A stretch of 64,000 nucleotides of DNA from Tetraselmis striata. Its lineage: Eukaryota > Chlorophyta > Chlorodendrophyceae > Chlorodendrales > Chlorodendraceae. A program made the translations under genes and the position numbers. The notes under the pieces are model-generated. The model saw nothing but the letters and a program-made list of their open reading frames with translations, was not told the DNA's origin and made no database searches. Location of the stretch: the NCBI GenBank assembly GCA_006384855.1, contig VCJN01000544.1, forward strand, positions 285,001 through 349,000, given 5' to 3'. Below, piece by piece: positions 53,574 through 64,000 of the stretch; position 1 is the first letter of the stretch; the number at the start of each line of letters is the position of its first letter.

Positions 53574-55531
53574 ATGGGGAGCCAGGACCTGAAGGCGGAG
53601 CATAAGCCGCGCAGCAACGTGCTGCTGATGGCCATGGCGGTCGCGCTGGTGGTTGCTGGGGCAATGATCTTCGCAGGCACAATCCAGCTGCGTCAGATGC
53701 GCGATGAGTTCGGCACGGTGAATCGGATGTTGAGCATCATGAAGCGCGAGCTGTCGGGTCTCCAGGAGGAGAAAGCTGCCACGGAGCAGAAGCTCGCGGA
53801 GCGGGAGAAGGACGTCGACGCGTCGGTGGAGCTGCTGGGCCGGCGCAGCATGGAAATGAAGGAGCTGAACCTCGCGCTGGCGGCCCGGCAGGTGGAGCTG
53901 GACGAGAAGGACCGCACGATAGATGCAAAGACGACGCAGGTGCGCGAGGATGAGCCCAATCAATCTCCCCGCGCCGGGCTACTTGATACCGACGAGGGCG
54001 CAATGGCAAGGAATCCCCCCATAGCGGCTGGTATGCCCGTCCTGCGGGGGCTATGAGAGGTGGGGGGGGGGGGGGGGGGGGGTGCTTATGTATTTTGTTT
54101 CAGACTCGTAAATATGAATATGAATATGCGTTCACCAATGTGCCGGTGCCGTCAGGTGGAAGTGAACAAGAACGCGGCAAAGAAGCTGGCGCTGGTGCTG
54201 GCCCAGACACAGGCCGACAAGGAGAAGCTCAAGACGGAGACAGCTGCGCTGATCAAACCTGAGATCGACCGCTGCAACGAGGCGATGGCCGCCAAGGACG
54301 CGGCCATCCAGGCGCTGATGGGCGAGCGCGACAAGTATGACCCCCGTGCTCCCAGCTCCCACCCACCCGCTTCAACCTCAACCGTAGGCACAGCTCAGCC
54401 CGGGCCAGTTCTACCGGCGAGGGGGTTGAGGCCCATCCGCTGCCGCTCACAGGGCGGACACCGACATTGCCAAGGCAGAGCGGGAGGTGGCGAAGCTGAA
54501 GAAGGAGGTGGAGACGCTTCAGGGCAAGCTGGACTCAAAGCGCGTGGAGGCGGACAGTCTGCGGCTTTGGAAGGACGAGGCGTCTAAGGAGTTCAAGCAG
54601 CAGGCGGAGCGCTCCAAGAGCATCTGGACGGCGTCCGTCATCAAGCGGGACAGCCAGCCCCGCAGCGGGGGGGCCGCGGACGGGGCGGCCGTCCGCCCTG
54701 CCAGCCCCGTGGCGGTGCCGCCCTCGGCGGTGTCCGGCCCCGTCGGCCTGGCGGCCCACCTGCAGCACCTGTCCAAGGCCTCCGGCCTGGAGCTGGGCCT
54801 GGCGACCTCCAACTTCACGCAGACGCTGCTGGGCGGCTGGCCGTTCGCCAAGTCGTACGTGCTGCTGGACGTCGCGGACGAGACGCACGAGATGCCGACC
54901 GTGGAGGAGATGAAGGCCAAGGTCAAGGCGTTTGACGGCCGCATCCGGTACCTGCGCGCAGAGTCCATTGACTCGGCACTCGAGCAGGTCGCGCATCCCG
55001 CCCCCCCCCTGGTCCCGGCCCCGGCACATACACATAGACACCCAGCCACCTCCAGCCACCTCCATCCACCCTGCCCCACCCTGCGTCTTGGCTGATGGCC
55101 GCTCCGCCGGTGGACAGGTCGAAGACGAGACACTGGACTTCATGCACCTCACGGGATCCTACGGCGATCAGGTCAGTGGCCTCTGCTTATCGGCGCACCT
55201 GGGGCGACAACATCCCCTGCCCCCCCCACCCCCCCCAACTTGGGTTTTCCGTTATGTTTCAAAGTGTACATTAAATGTCCAAACTAAACAGGGCGGCCAC
55301 ACAGCGCCTGAGCTCAGCCGCATTGCCTGGCAGGCAGCAGACGAGGGGCTGCTGCTGCGCTGCTGGTCCAAGCTGCGCGACGGCGGCATCCTCGCCGGCG
55401 GCTACGCGCGCCCGGACAGCGTGGACGGCGCGATGCGGGCCGCGGTCATCGCGTTTGCGGAGACCACGAGCCGGCAGCCGCTGCTGGGCCTGGACGCCGA
55501 GCACGCCGGCATCTGGCTCGTCCGCAAGTAG
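53574..55531 (+). CDS. Membrane-anchored coiled-coil protein with methyltransferase-like C-terminus
   Basis: Exons 53574-53939, 54156-54334, 54453-54987, 55118-55171, 55292-55531 (TAG); phases agree, 457 residues. A short cytosolic N-terminus is followed by one membrane helix (MAMAVALVVAGAMIFAG, ~19-36), so type II topology is likely (ER/Golgi lumenal C-terminus, inferred). Residues ~40-240 are heptad-rich coiled coil (LQEEKAATEQKLAEREKDVD; AEREVAKLKKEVETLQGKLD). From ~290 a globular domain follows: SYVLLDVADE, then VEDETLDFMHLTGSYGDQ, LLLRCWSKLRDGGILAGGYA, and HAGIWLVRK. This order resembles class I SAM-methyltransferases of the Methyltransf_24 kind (D-x-x-H/D-G...L-x-x-GG-x-x-x-G). The glycine-rich motif I is not clear, so activity is uncertain. 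Confidence 0.7.
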
Positions 55532-55737
55532 TCCCGCTCCGCCTCCCACCCCCCCCCCCCCCCCCCCCGCCCTCCCCTTCCTCCCAATCTTTCCATAAAC
55601 AACGACACCAAGTAAAGGGGTGTGCCAGTCCGTCCCGTTGCCGGGGACAGCCGTCCAGATGGGAACCCGGCCCCCCTCCGTAACAGCCGCTGTTCGAGTA
55701 AACAAGCATTCGGGTTTTTAGGGTTTTGAGCTCCCGG

Positions 55738-58700
55738 CTACCGCGCCGCGCCCTTGCCCTTGCCCCGCCGGCGCCCCTTGGCCTCCTCCACCGGGACGGG
55801 CAGCAGCGTGCCGCCCGCCAGCTGCTCCCCGCCCGCCGCCTGCGCCACCGTCTGCTGCGCCTCGATGTACATCATCATGTCGTGCAGCTGCTCCTCCAGG
55901 TCCTGCGCACGGCCGCAGCAGTCAGCGAGTCGGCGGACAGCCAGGGGGGGCGCACTATGTTGCCCACTGTGTTGCATCCGCTGCTGATTGCTGGCATCAG
56001 GCGGGCCCCGCCTCCAGCCCCGCCGTGCCGGAGCGGCTGCGGGAAAGAGGGAAGGGGGGGGGCATCGCGTGCGGGAGCGGACGGCACCTTGATCCGGCTG
56101 TCCTTTGCCTGGCAGCTCGCGTCCTGGCCCGCGACCTTCTTCTGCCACTCCTGTTGCGTCAGCCAGGCAGCGGTGCCGCAGGTTTGGCTCAGTCACCACG
56201 CTCCGCCTTCCTGGAGGTTGCGGCCCCGGGGGATAGGGGGCGCCAGGGGGGGGGGGAAGGGGGGGGGACCTTTTGGTTGGAGATGAGGCTATCGTTGAGG
56301 CTGCGCAGAAACTCCTTCTCCTCCAGCAGCTTGGCCTCCCGCGCCTCCGCCGCCTGCGCGCCCCAGCCCCAGCGTCAGCCCCCGCTAGACCGAGCCCGAG
56401 ACGGACTCCCGGGGGAGAACAACGCCGGTGCGCAGTTCCCAGGAGGGGGGGGGGGGGGGGGGGGGGGGTCGCGAAGGGCTTCACGCGGCAGCCTGAGGGC
56501 ACCGGGCGGCGCCAAGGCCTGCACCCACTGCGCAGCCTACCCCGCACGCAGCGGCGTCCGGACAGAGGGAGTGTACGTGGGGCCGGCGTTGTGCTATCGG
56601 AATACGGTCAACACGCTGCGCGCCTCGGGGGTGTCGGCACGCTGATTTGTTTCCGTACTGTTACTACCGGCTTGCGAATGCGCTGCGGATCCCCTGCGCA
56701 TACCGTGGCGGATAAGGATTATGACTCACGTGCTCCCCGCAGCGGCGACGCACTCGTAACAGCATCCCGCGGCCAACGAGCACGTAAGCGACATTCGGGT
56801 GATGTCCTTATGCATCAGTCCAGTTGCCCCCTCGCTGGAATTGGAGCGTTTGTGTAGGGGAAAGTGCGCGAGGGAAGGAAGAAGGGGAGGGGGGGGGGGG
56901 GGGGGGGGGCTGGCCTCCAGCTTCTTCTTCAGGTCCCGCGCGCGGTTCATGGCCTGCTTCGCGTCGGTGGTGGCCGCCATCGCGCTGGCCGCCGCGCCGG
57001 CCGCGTCCGCCGCGCAGGCGGCCGCCTTGTCCTCCGCCTCCCGCGTGGCGGTCGCCATCAGGCCCTGCCGGCCGCGCGAGGGTCCGCTTGCGCCCTCAGC
57101 CGCGCCCAGCACAAGCACAGGACCCCCGCCCACCACCCACCCGAACACTCAGCCCCCGTCCCCCTTCCCCCAGGCAACACCGCAAAGCGCTGGGCGCCCT
57201 GCGCTGGTGCTGACAGGGCGTGACGCCCCCCCCCCCCCCCCCCCCCCCCCGGTAGCCGGGGACCTCCAGCAGCTGCACTCGTGACGTGCAGCACGCGACA
57301 ACCAACCTGTGGATCCGCCTCATCTGCGGCCACGTGGGCTGCGGCCGCTATGCGGAAGCTATCCCGGCGCGCCGCTTTTGGGGGTCGGCCCGCTGGCACT
57401 CGCTGGCGCAGTGAGTCGAGAGGGTGACGCGGTCCTCCAGTGGTACACGGGGTAGGGAGGGAGGGAAATCTGATCGCAGGATGCCGCGCTCGGAGCTACG
57501 CCGGGATAACTCAGGAGGAAGGGGGGGGGGGGGGGGGGGCACCTCGAAGTACTTGCGCTGGCTGTCCAGCTGGCTGGCGAGCAGGTGGTTGTACTCCTGC
57601 GCGATGGCGTCCAGCTTGGACGCCAGCTGCGCCTCCTCCATGTCGCCACAGTAGTCGTCGCCGTGGGCGCAGCCGCCGCACTCGTCCGCGTGGGCGCCGC
57701 CCGGTGCGGGGGAGGGCACCTGGACGTGACACAGGCGCACCCCCCAGGCTCAGCTGCCCGCGCCGGGATGCACTGAGGGCTGCGGCAAAGTGAAAGAGGG
57801 TGTACCGAGGTGCTGAGGGTGCGTGTTCTCGGGAAGGTGGCGGTGGCAGTTTGGGGGGGGGGGGGGGCACCTCCACGATCTTGCCGTCCACGTGCGAGCG
57901 GATTAGGCGGTGCACGTAGCCGTCGCCCACATAGTCCCAGACCTGTGCGCAGCGCCGCGGTCGGGCCCAAGGGGATTCGGGTAAGTGGATCGCATCCCCG
58001 AGGGAGGCGTGGGGGGGGAAGGATGGAGCAGCTGAGACCCAAGGGGGGGGGGGGGGGGGGCTTGCCCGCTGCGTCTCCAGCTCCAGCGAGTAGCAGTGGC
58101 CCGACTCCGAAAAGTGGTCCGCCGCGTGGGCTTCCGCGTAGCGGCCGCAGCCCACGTGGCCGCAGATGAGGCAGATCCACAGGTTGTCTCGCGTGCCGCA
58201 CGTCACGCAGCTGTTGGAGGTCCCCGGCTACCGGGCCCGACCACAGGGGGGGGGGGGGGGGGGTCAACGGTTTGTCAGCACAGGCGCCCAGCACGTGCTG
58301 CCTGGGGGAAGAGGAGGGGGGCTGAGTGTATGGGGTGGGGAGGGTGGAGGAGGGATGGGTGGAGAGGGATTGGGGGGGGGGGGGGGGGGCGGGGGGGCAT
58401 CACCTGCTGCACGTAGCGACAGACGGGGCACGAGGAGTCGCTCCACTGCTGCAGGCACTCGTTGTGGAAGCGGTGGTTGCACACCTGGGACATGCGGGGC
58501 GGCACAGTTGGCCGGGGGGGGGGGGGGGGGAGAGGGGGGTTCAGCGATGCCGAGGCTGCCCAGCGACCCCCCATGTGCAATCACTCCATGCCAGGAATGG
58601 GGGAAGGGGAAGGCGAGGATAGCAAGGTCGTCCTCCCTGCCGTCCTCTACAACGATTGGTTGCTCACTCTCGCCGTCACTCGCAATCGCAATCTCACGTG

Positions 58701-60048
58701 AAGATGGATGGGGTGCCCGGCGAGTTTGACCACTTGGTGCCGAAGATGCTTGTGCTTTGGAGGGGGGGGGGGGGGGGGGGGGGCAATGGTGGGTGGGGGA
58801 TTGGGGACGCGGGGCACCGTGGTGATGACGCCGCTGATGTGCTCGTCCAGGCGCTCCAGGCACACCGGGCACGTCGGCAGCTCCGTCTGCCCCGGCGGCG
58901 GCGGCGCGTACTCGTACTCGGCGCCGCTCACCACCTCCAGGTCGCGCACAAACAGCAGCTTGCACACCACCTCCGGCTCCAGGCTGCAGAACTGCGGTGC
59001 ACAACCGCCAATGGTTTCAGCACGCTGGTCCACATTACACCCTGAAATCATTTTCAGCTCTGTATGTGATCACTTAATCAAAAGTCTAATAAGTCTAATG
59101 AACGTGGTATAAACAAGTTAAGGAATCATTCATATGTTGCATGGGTGCCTCGCTGTAATCAATCGGATGTGGAAAGAGAGGTAAAAGCACGGCACAGCAG
59201 CGATGCGTGTGGCGCAGGGCTGGGAGGAGCTGCTGCGGGCTGCCCCCCCCCCCCCCCCCCCCCCCCGCCATCCCTCCTTTTGCTTGCTGCTGCAGGAAGG
59301 GGGCGACCCACCGGCTTGCGGTTGTACTCCAGGAAGAAGGCGTCCGCGTCGGCCTGCTCCTCAAAGCGCAGCAGGATCATCGCAGGCTGGAGCACAGGAC
59401 TCGCCGCCTCGCGCCGCACAAACCGCATCTCGCGCACCTGTCCCCCGCCCAAATCGGCACAGGGGCAGTCAGCCACTACCGCCCACAGCTGCGGCGCCGA
59501 ACCCGCTCATACCTGCTCACGCCCGCCCGCCCGGCCCCGACTCCCGCGGCCTGTGCTGGGATGGCGGAGGCTGCCGAGTGCGTACCTTGGGGAGATGTGC
59601 GCCCACAAACTGGCAAAACTCCGCCACGGAGATGTCCTCTGGCAGCGCCATCACGCACAGCCGCACGCCGCGCTCCTCCTAGCCGCGCGGGCAGGCGCAT
59701 AGAGCGACGCGTGAGGGCGGGGGATGTGTGTGTGTGTGTGTTGGGGGGGGGGGGGGGGGGGGGGGGTTGAAGGCACGGGAAGCGAATAAGCACCCGTACC
59801 GGCAGCGCGCCCGGCGTGGGCGGCTCGCTACCCTCGTTGCGGGCAGGCAGCTTGCGGTAAATGTGCACCAGGCCGGCGATGTGCTCCACGCGCGGGTTGC
59901 CCGCGGAGAACTGGATCGCCTCCGGCTGCTCCTCCGCTGCCGCCGCGCCCGACGTGCTCCCACCGGAGCCCTCCCCGGCCGCCGGCTCCGCAGCCTCGGC
60001 AGTGGCCCGCGAGCCGCCCGGCGAACTCGCTATTTTAATGCTGTACAT
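55738..60048 (-). CDS. BRAP2: BRAP2/BRIZ homologue: RING-H2 and ZnF-UBP ubiquitin ligase
   Basis: Twelve exons on the minus strand: 60048-59800, 59678-59586, 59437-59312, 58991-58818, 58484-58404, 58227-58066, 57942-57871, 57719-57543, 57064-56915, 56353-56270, 56150-56088, 55902-55738; exact phases, 531 residues. Cytoplasmic E3 ligase; animal BRAP/IMP modulates Ras-MAPK signalling, and Arabidopsis BRIZ1/2 form a heteromer needed for germination. Domains: N-terminal BRAP2 (RRM-like) domain ~60-156 ([20 protein letters not shown]); RING-H2 ~196-238 ([11 protein letters not shown]...[13 protein letters not shown]...CPVC); ZnF-UBP ~248-310 ([31 protein letters not shown]); coiled coil ~320-500; basic tail GRRRGKGKG. 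Introns after exons 6 and 9 appear to use GC donors. Intron 8 holds an inverted copy of exon 6. Short stretches shared with the animal protein ([18 protein letters not shown]) support the call. Confidence 0.93.
57227..57416 (+). repeat. Inverted copy of the BRAP2 ZnF-UBP exon, inside intron 8
   Basis: On the plus strand this reads like exon 6 does on the minus strand, including the C-run and acceptor (CCCGGTAG) and the coding core [19 protein letters not shown]. The copy has small indels (an extra ACT, CAA), substitutions and a diverged 3' part. It is not an in-frame exon in either direction. With the true exon at 58066-58227 it forms an inverted repeat about 650 bp apart, so the pre-mRNA could fold on itself. 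Confidence 0.85.
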
Positions 60049-61080
60049 GTCGGCACGCCCGCGCGCCGTTGCGGCTGTGTGGTGGGCGGAGCTGTTGAGC
60101 CTCTAGTCCCGCTACCCTAGTGCGCGCGAACGTGCCGCGATCAGATTTATAGAAAAATGTTTAGGAACGCTTTCCCTCGCGTGGTACGCTGGAATACTGC
60201 TCGCAGCTTTGTCTCGTCACCTCTCTTTGGGCAGCTCAGGCGAAGGCAGTCCCTGGGCAGTGGGTCGCCGACAATGCGCCGCGCAGAGTGAGATTCGTCC
60301 TCTGACGGACAAAGTCTAGTGTGGGTGTCCAAATAGGCGGAGCCTCGCGCTGCATATGCCCTATGCCAGGCCTCGGGTTGAGCGGGAATAGGGCGAGGGC
60401 GGTACAGGTACGGTAGATTAATAGCCGCAACTCCACGGCTTCGTGACACTCGGCCGGCAAAAAGGCCGCTATTGAGCGGTGCGCTGCCTGACTTCTGACT
60501 ACCGACTCTTCCCCGTGCGTAATGGAACCAACCCCATCACTCCTGACGTCGAGCGAGCAGCACCAGGTGCCTGTGGCGAGTACGGCCCTGACGTCAGCAC
60601 TACGTGAGGATGACCAGCAAGCGACCGTGATGCGCCGAGTGCTGCGTCGTCGAAACGGCAAGTCGATCGCGCGTGCCGCGCGCCACTCGTATGTAATACA
60701 CCTCTCCACATAAGTCCAGGTTTTGCATTTTCGATCGCAAGGCGCATGCATGGGCGAGGATAACGCCGGCTGCATGTGCATACATGCTAACTACAGTGGG
60801 AATAGTTCGGGCAAACGCCTATTGTGCGCTTTATTCCCGCCACCCGCGCGACAACACTACCATTTGTGGGCGCCCTTGAAAAAAACGCGAAATCAGTGCA
60901 TGATGCGTTGGCGCCAGAAAATTGTGGGTTGCGCCAACCGTCCAAACCTATGGAAATAGCGGCACTCGTCGCACCAAGCAAACTCGGTGAATACGGCCCT
61001 TGGCATAAGTTGCACACACCGTGCATGTAGGCCCTTGAAAGCATGTCGCTATAGGCACGACGTGACACCCCGACGACAAG
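60049..61080. other. Upstream flank of BRAP2 and intergenic DNA
   Basis: Promoter and 5' UTR of BRAP2 on the minus strand near 60049-60200. No other supported feature. Confidence 0.35.
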
Positions 61081-62245
61081 TTGGCCACTATGGGGAGCAG
61101 TTTTGGGGTGAAAATGTTGTTGTTTCTGTGGCGAACGCACGTAGGAGAGGCGCTCGATGGCCCCCTTGGCGTAGGGCGATGCTCTACTATGGGGGCGCGT
61201 GGTGGAATGCCAGTTGCACCGTTTCGTGGGCGGGGTGGCGCGGTAGGGGCGTGGACTTTAAGTAATATGAAATTCCTTGAAAAATGCTGTGGAAAATGGA
61301 ATTTTGGCTGGTAGATGTGTGTATCGCTAGGAGGCGGCACATGCCAAGTGTTGGTGGTCCGTGGTCATCCACACACATAACGCTCTCGCACCACCGAGTA
61401 TGGGGCTTAGACACGCACATGGCGCAAAGCCACGCGCCCGACATGGGTGGGCACATGAGGCAGTAGTGACGGGCAACTTGGATGATCATCTTTGGGGATT
61501 TTTCCGGGGCCCCCAAAAATCGAATTTTTGATTTTGGAAGATTGGCTTCGACGCAAATTTGAACGAAAAATTGCGTGGTATTTTAAAATTTTGTTCTGAG
61601 CAAACCCCGAGAAGTTATAGCGTTTTAAATCCAGGGGGGTGTTGCTGAGCGTGGCCTGCCCAACACTGATGCCATGTCAGTATCGCAACGCGACATGTAC
61701 TAGCCGCCGCCCACACGGCTGCGCCCCAACCAAATGCGCCCGAGCCCCTCGCCAATGTGTTTCCTCACGCGTTCATGGCCATCCCGCCGTTTGGTTGTCT
61801 ATTCACGCGCGTCGGCGTGCGCGCGATACCGACCCTGGTTTTGGTGTTGTTGCAGGCGACGCCCATCCACGCACCAAGCAACCACTCGTCATGCAGGTCT
61901 TATAAACCCCTCTGAGATCCCAGCCAAGGTTTCATCTCATATACCCTAGTACGTCCAGGTACCCTAGACTTCTGAAGTCTTGAGACTGCCGAAAAGGGAC
62001 CCCAAACTTATGTGGAGGGGTGTAGTAGCAGCGCAGGTACGACCTGGTAGAAGCGCAGCAACAGTTTCAATCTTTATATAATCCTTGTGAGATACTCCTT
62101 AGTAAGCGACTACATGAGCGCAGCAGCAGTCAATATAAATACCGACTGCAATACATCGATCGTGGATCGTTTTATTCGTACTCGTACTCATACACACCCG
62201 CAACACCCTATATCCTGCTCCTACGCGCGCGCGCATATCAGCAGC
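61081..62245. other. No gene seen
   Basis: AT-rich patch at 61480-61640 with runs such as CCCCCAAAAATCGAATTTTT (self-complementary centre). No repeat partner in the window and no exon. Confidence 0.35.
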
Positions 62246-62258
62246 AGCGCAGTACGTA

Positions 62259-62520
62259 AAGTAAAGTTCGCCCCGGGACATCGGCCGAAGCCGCCCCAGC
62301 ACTTGACCTCTTGCTTGCGCCAACTGTAATCGAAGGTCTGGGATAGCGACTAGTCCGTAGACCATTGCCTCATTCGAACCCCGAAGGGCTAATGCATCAA
62401 CCGGGGAAACCCAGGACACGCCGGGACGATATTGCCGAAAATACTTCGGCCAGGAATCGAACCCAGTACCTCTCGCGTACGAGACGACCGCTCAACCGAG
62501 CGGACAAGGGATGTACTTCG
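62259..62520 (-). mobile_element. tRNA-derived SINE, full-length copy 3
   Basis: Reverse-strand copy of the 9887 SINE with the A/B-box head near 62455-62510. The 13-bp TSD AGCGCAGTACGTA lies at 62246-62258 and 62521-62533. The tail is short (AAGTAAAG on the plus strand). Confidence 0.85.
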
Positions 62521-62594
62521 AGCGCAGTACGTATATAGCCCAGCAGTAGCAGTGCATACGCACACCCCTCCATTTCAGTAAGGGTTTCGAATCC

Positions 62595-63413
62595 GATCGA
62601 CATGCCCGCCATATGCGGCTACATGTACACGAGGGCGGTCGGTGCTTGCATGCATGTTCATACCAGGTCATACCTTGGGCGGGAAGGCACGGCTTGGGCG
62701 GGAAGTGCCGCGATAGCGCGGTACATGCATAATCACCCGATAGTATAAATTGCCACGCAAAAGCGGTTGCCGTCAACACTTCCATTGAGGCAAAAAAAGA
62801 GCTTCAAGCGTTGGCGCTTCAAAACCAGCACAAATTGCGCCAATATCCGCCTGCATACATAGAGGCATGGCACAACCTGTTGCCCCCGTACTCATCACAT
62901 CGCACCGCCCTTTCTTTGTATATGATATTACCTATCCACCATTTACATGTACGCGCGAGTCTGGCATTGACACTAGGTCATTCATGGTATGGGACAAGCC
63001 CTGTATTAATGCATCGATTCCGCTGCTGGTTTATTACGGCCAAAATTATGGACGAAGTGATGTAGTATGATCGTTGCATGCGCAAGCTGGAAAAGATTCT
63101 CGTGGCTTCCCTCGCGGCCTCCTTGCCCGTGTAGTAAGGCGTGGGGCAAATAAGCTTTTCTATAGTAGTACGTGGCCGCGCATGCCCATAGCAGCCATAG
63201 CGCGCCATCGTGAGCCGAGTGACACGAGAATGGCGTGCATTTTGGAAGCGGGAATGCGTCGAGCTGGCGGAAATATTGATGTGAAAGGGGGATCCGACAT
63301 GGCCGCCGTGGGCATTTATTGCTCAAGGGAGGCATGTGCCAAGTTTGAGTGGTCCGTGCACGAGTCCACCCAATACATGGCCACGCCACCGTGTACCAGG
63401 TTTTGAGATCAGC
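62595..63413. repeat. Uninterrupted copy of the dispersed ~0.8-kb repeat
   Basis: Collinear with 46985-47154 plus 52165-52690, which are separated by the DIRS element. A TATAAAT lies near 62749. No ORF with recognisable domain; class unknown (no terminal repeats found). Confidence 0.65.
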
Positions 63414-64000
63414 ATGCGGTGGGTCACTACTGCATTCATTTTGGCGACCATGAAAGAAAAATACACGTGTCCACGTCAAAATATGGGCGTATCGGGGGTT
63501 TTTTTCGCCAAACCATAGCCATGTTTGCCTTGCATACCTGGACTATGATGAACTGCTCGTGCCACAATACATCTATACTGCCCAGCGCACCCCGTATACA
63601 CGTTGCATCGATCCTAGCACATCACGAGCACCCCGGTCCATCACGGGTCCCCTTGCGATCGCTGCAATAGCATGATTTCCTGTTTCGGCGACTGTAAGCA
63701 ATCATAACCGATATGCATATCGACACTGAACCCTTATAACAACAGAGCAAATAATATTGTGGCGTGGTGTAAGAGTAACGCATACATAATGTATATATAC
63801 TACCATATATGATTGCAGTATTTGGTATATATACCATGTATAAATGGTATATATGTGTTTATATATGTATACCTACTTTCTACGGCTGACATATATCGCA
63901 ATATTATGGTACTTTAATTAACATTATATTCCCGGGTTTGCGGGTCGGACAAACATTGAATTGTGTTGCAGAAACGTGTCGGAATATCCGTGCAATATTC
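63414..64000. other. AT-rich end of window, no gene seen
   Basis: Contains a self-complementary TATA-rich patch at about 63785-63870 (GGTATATATACC). No exon or element boundary recognised. Confidence 0.4.

Noticed and set aside
57240..57416. An extra coding exon on the plus strand
   Set aside because: It encodes a ZnF-UBP-like segment but is frameshifted, has no partners on that strand and is fully explained as an inverted copy of BRAP2 exon 6.
1..64000. CRISPR arrays, bacterial operons, ribosome binding sites, riboswitches
   Set aside because: No regularly spaced repeats of CRISPR type; gene structure is eukaryotic throughout.

Overview
The window is nuclear DNA from a eukaryote, most likely a green alga. 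The reasons are: genes split by many short introns, no operons, a plant-type TTTAGGG telomere-like motif at 8197-8246, and a plant/algal-flavoured gene set (RWA/CAS1 wall acetylation protein, CRT-like transporter, ENA-type P-type ATPase, a cytosine-5 DNA methyltransferase, a BRAP2/BRIZ ubiquitin ligase). The species cannot be named from the sequence. Introns carry long C (sense strand) or G homopolymers, and C-runs often start within a few bases of the 5' splice site.

Layout: 1-3622 (+) is the 3' half of a DNA cytosine-5 methyltransferase gene with a long C-terminal extension. 4201-4509 is a complete miniature LTR element (TRIM). About 5.5-7.7 kb (-) holds a poorly defined gene. 8553-11904 is a nest of two 5'-truncated LINE copies and two tRNA-derived SINEs, each with target site duplications (TSDs). 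12519-16541 (+) is a five-exon ENA-type cation ATPase. From 16.5 to 30.8 kb I see no confident gene, only repeats, hairpins, a MITE-like element and degenerate ORFs. 30843-33995 (+) is an 11-exon CRT-like transporter. 35125-36750 (-) is an intronless RWA/CAS1-domain protein. 37673-42452 (+) is a complete Ty1/copia-type LTR insertion whose large ORF carries a cytosine-5 methyltransferase-like domain between gag and a broken reverse transcriptase. 43475-45838 (+) is an eight-exon gene of an uncharacterised membrane family. 47155-52017 (-) is a PAT-like DIRS retroelement (gag, RT/RNase H/methyltransferase, tyrosine recombinase) with split direct repeats, lying inside an older dispersed repeat. 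53574-55531 (+) is a membrane-anchored coiled-coil protein with a methyltransferase-like C-terminus. 55738-60048 (-) is a 12-exon BRAP2 homologue with an inverted copy of its own ZnF-UBP exon inside an intron. 60-64 kb is mostly repeats.

The most interesting feature is the LTR retrotransposon carrying a cytosine methyltransferase-like domain. It has almost identical LTRs and an intact 5-bp TSD, but its catalytic cysteine position reads leucine and its pol is broken. The window also holds the host's own cytosine methyltransferase gene and a DIRS element with an N6-adenine methylase-like domain. Exon coordinates were worked out by hand from reading frame and GT/GC-AG signals. Family names rest on motif recognition, not on a database search.
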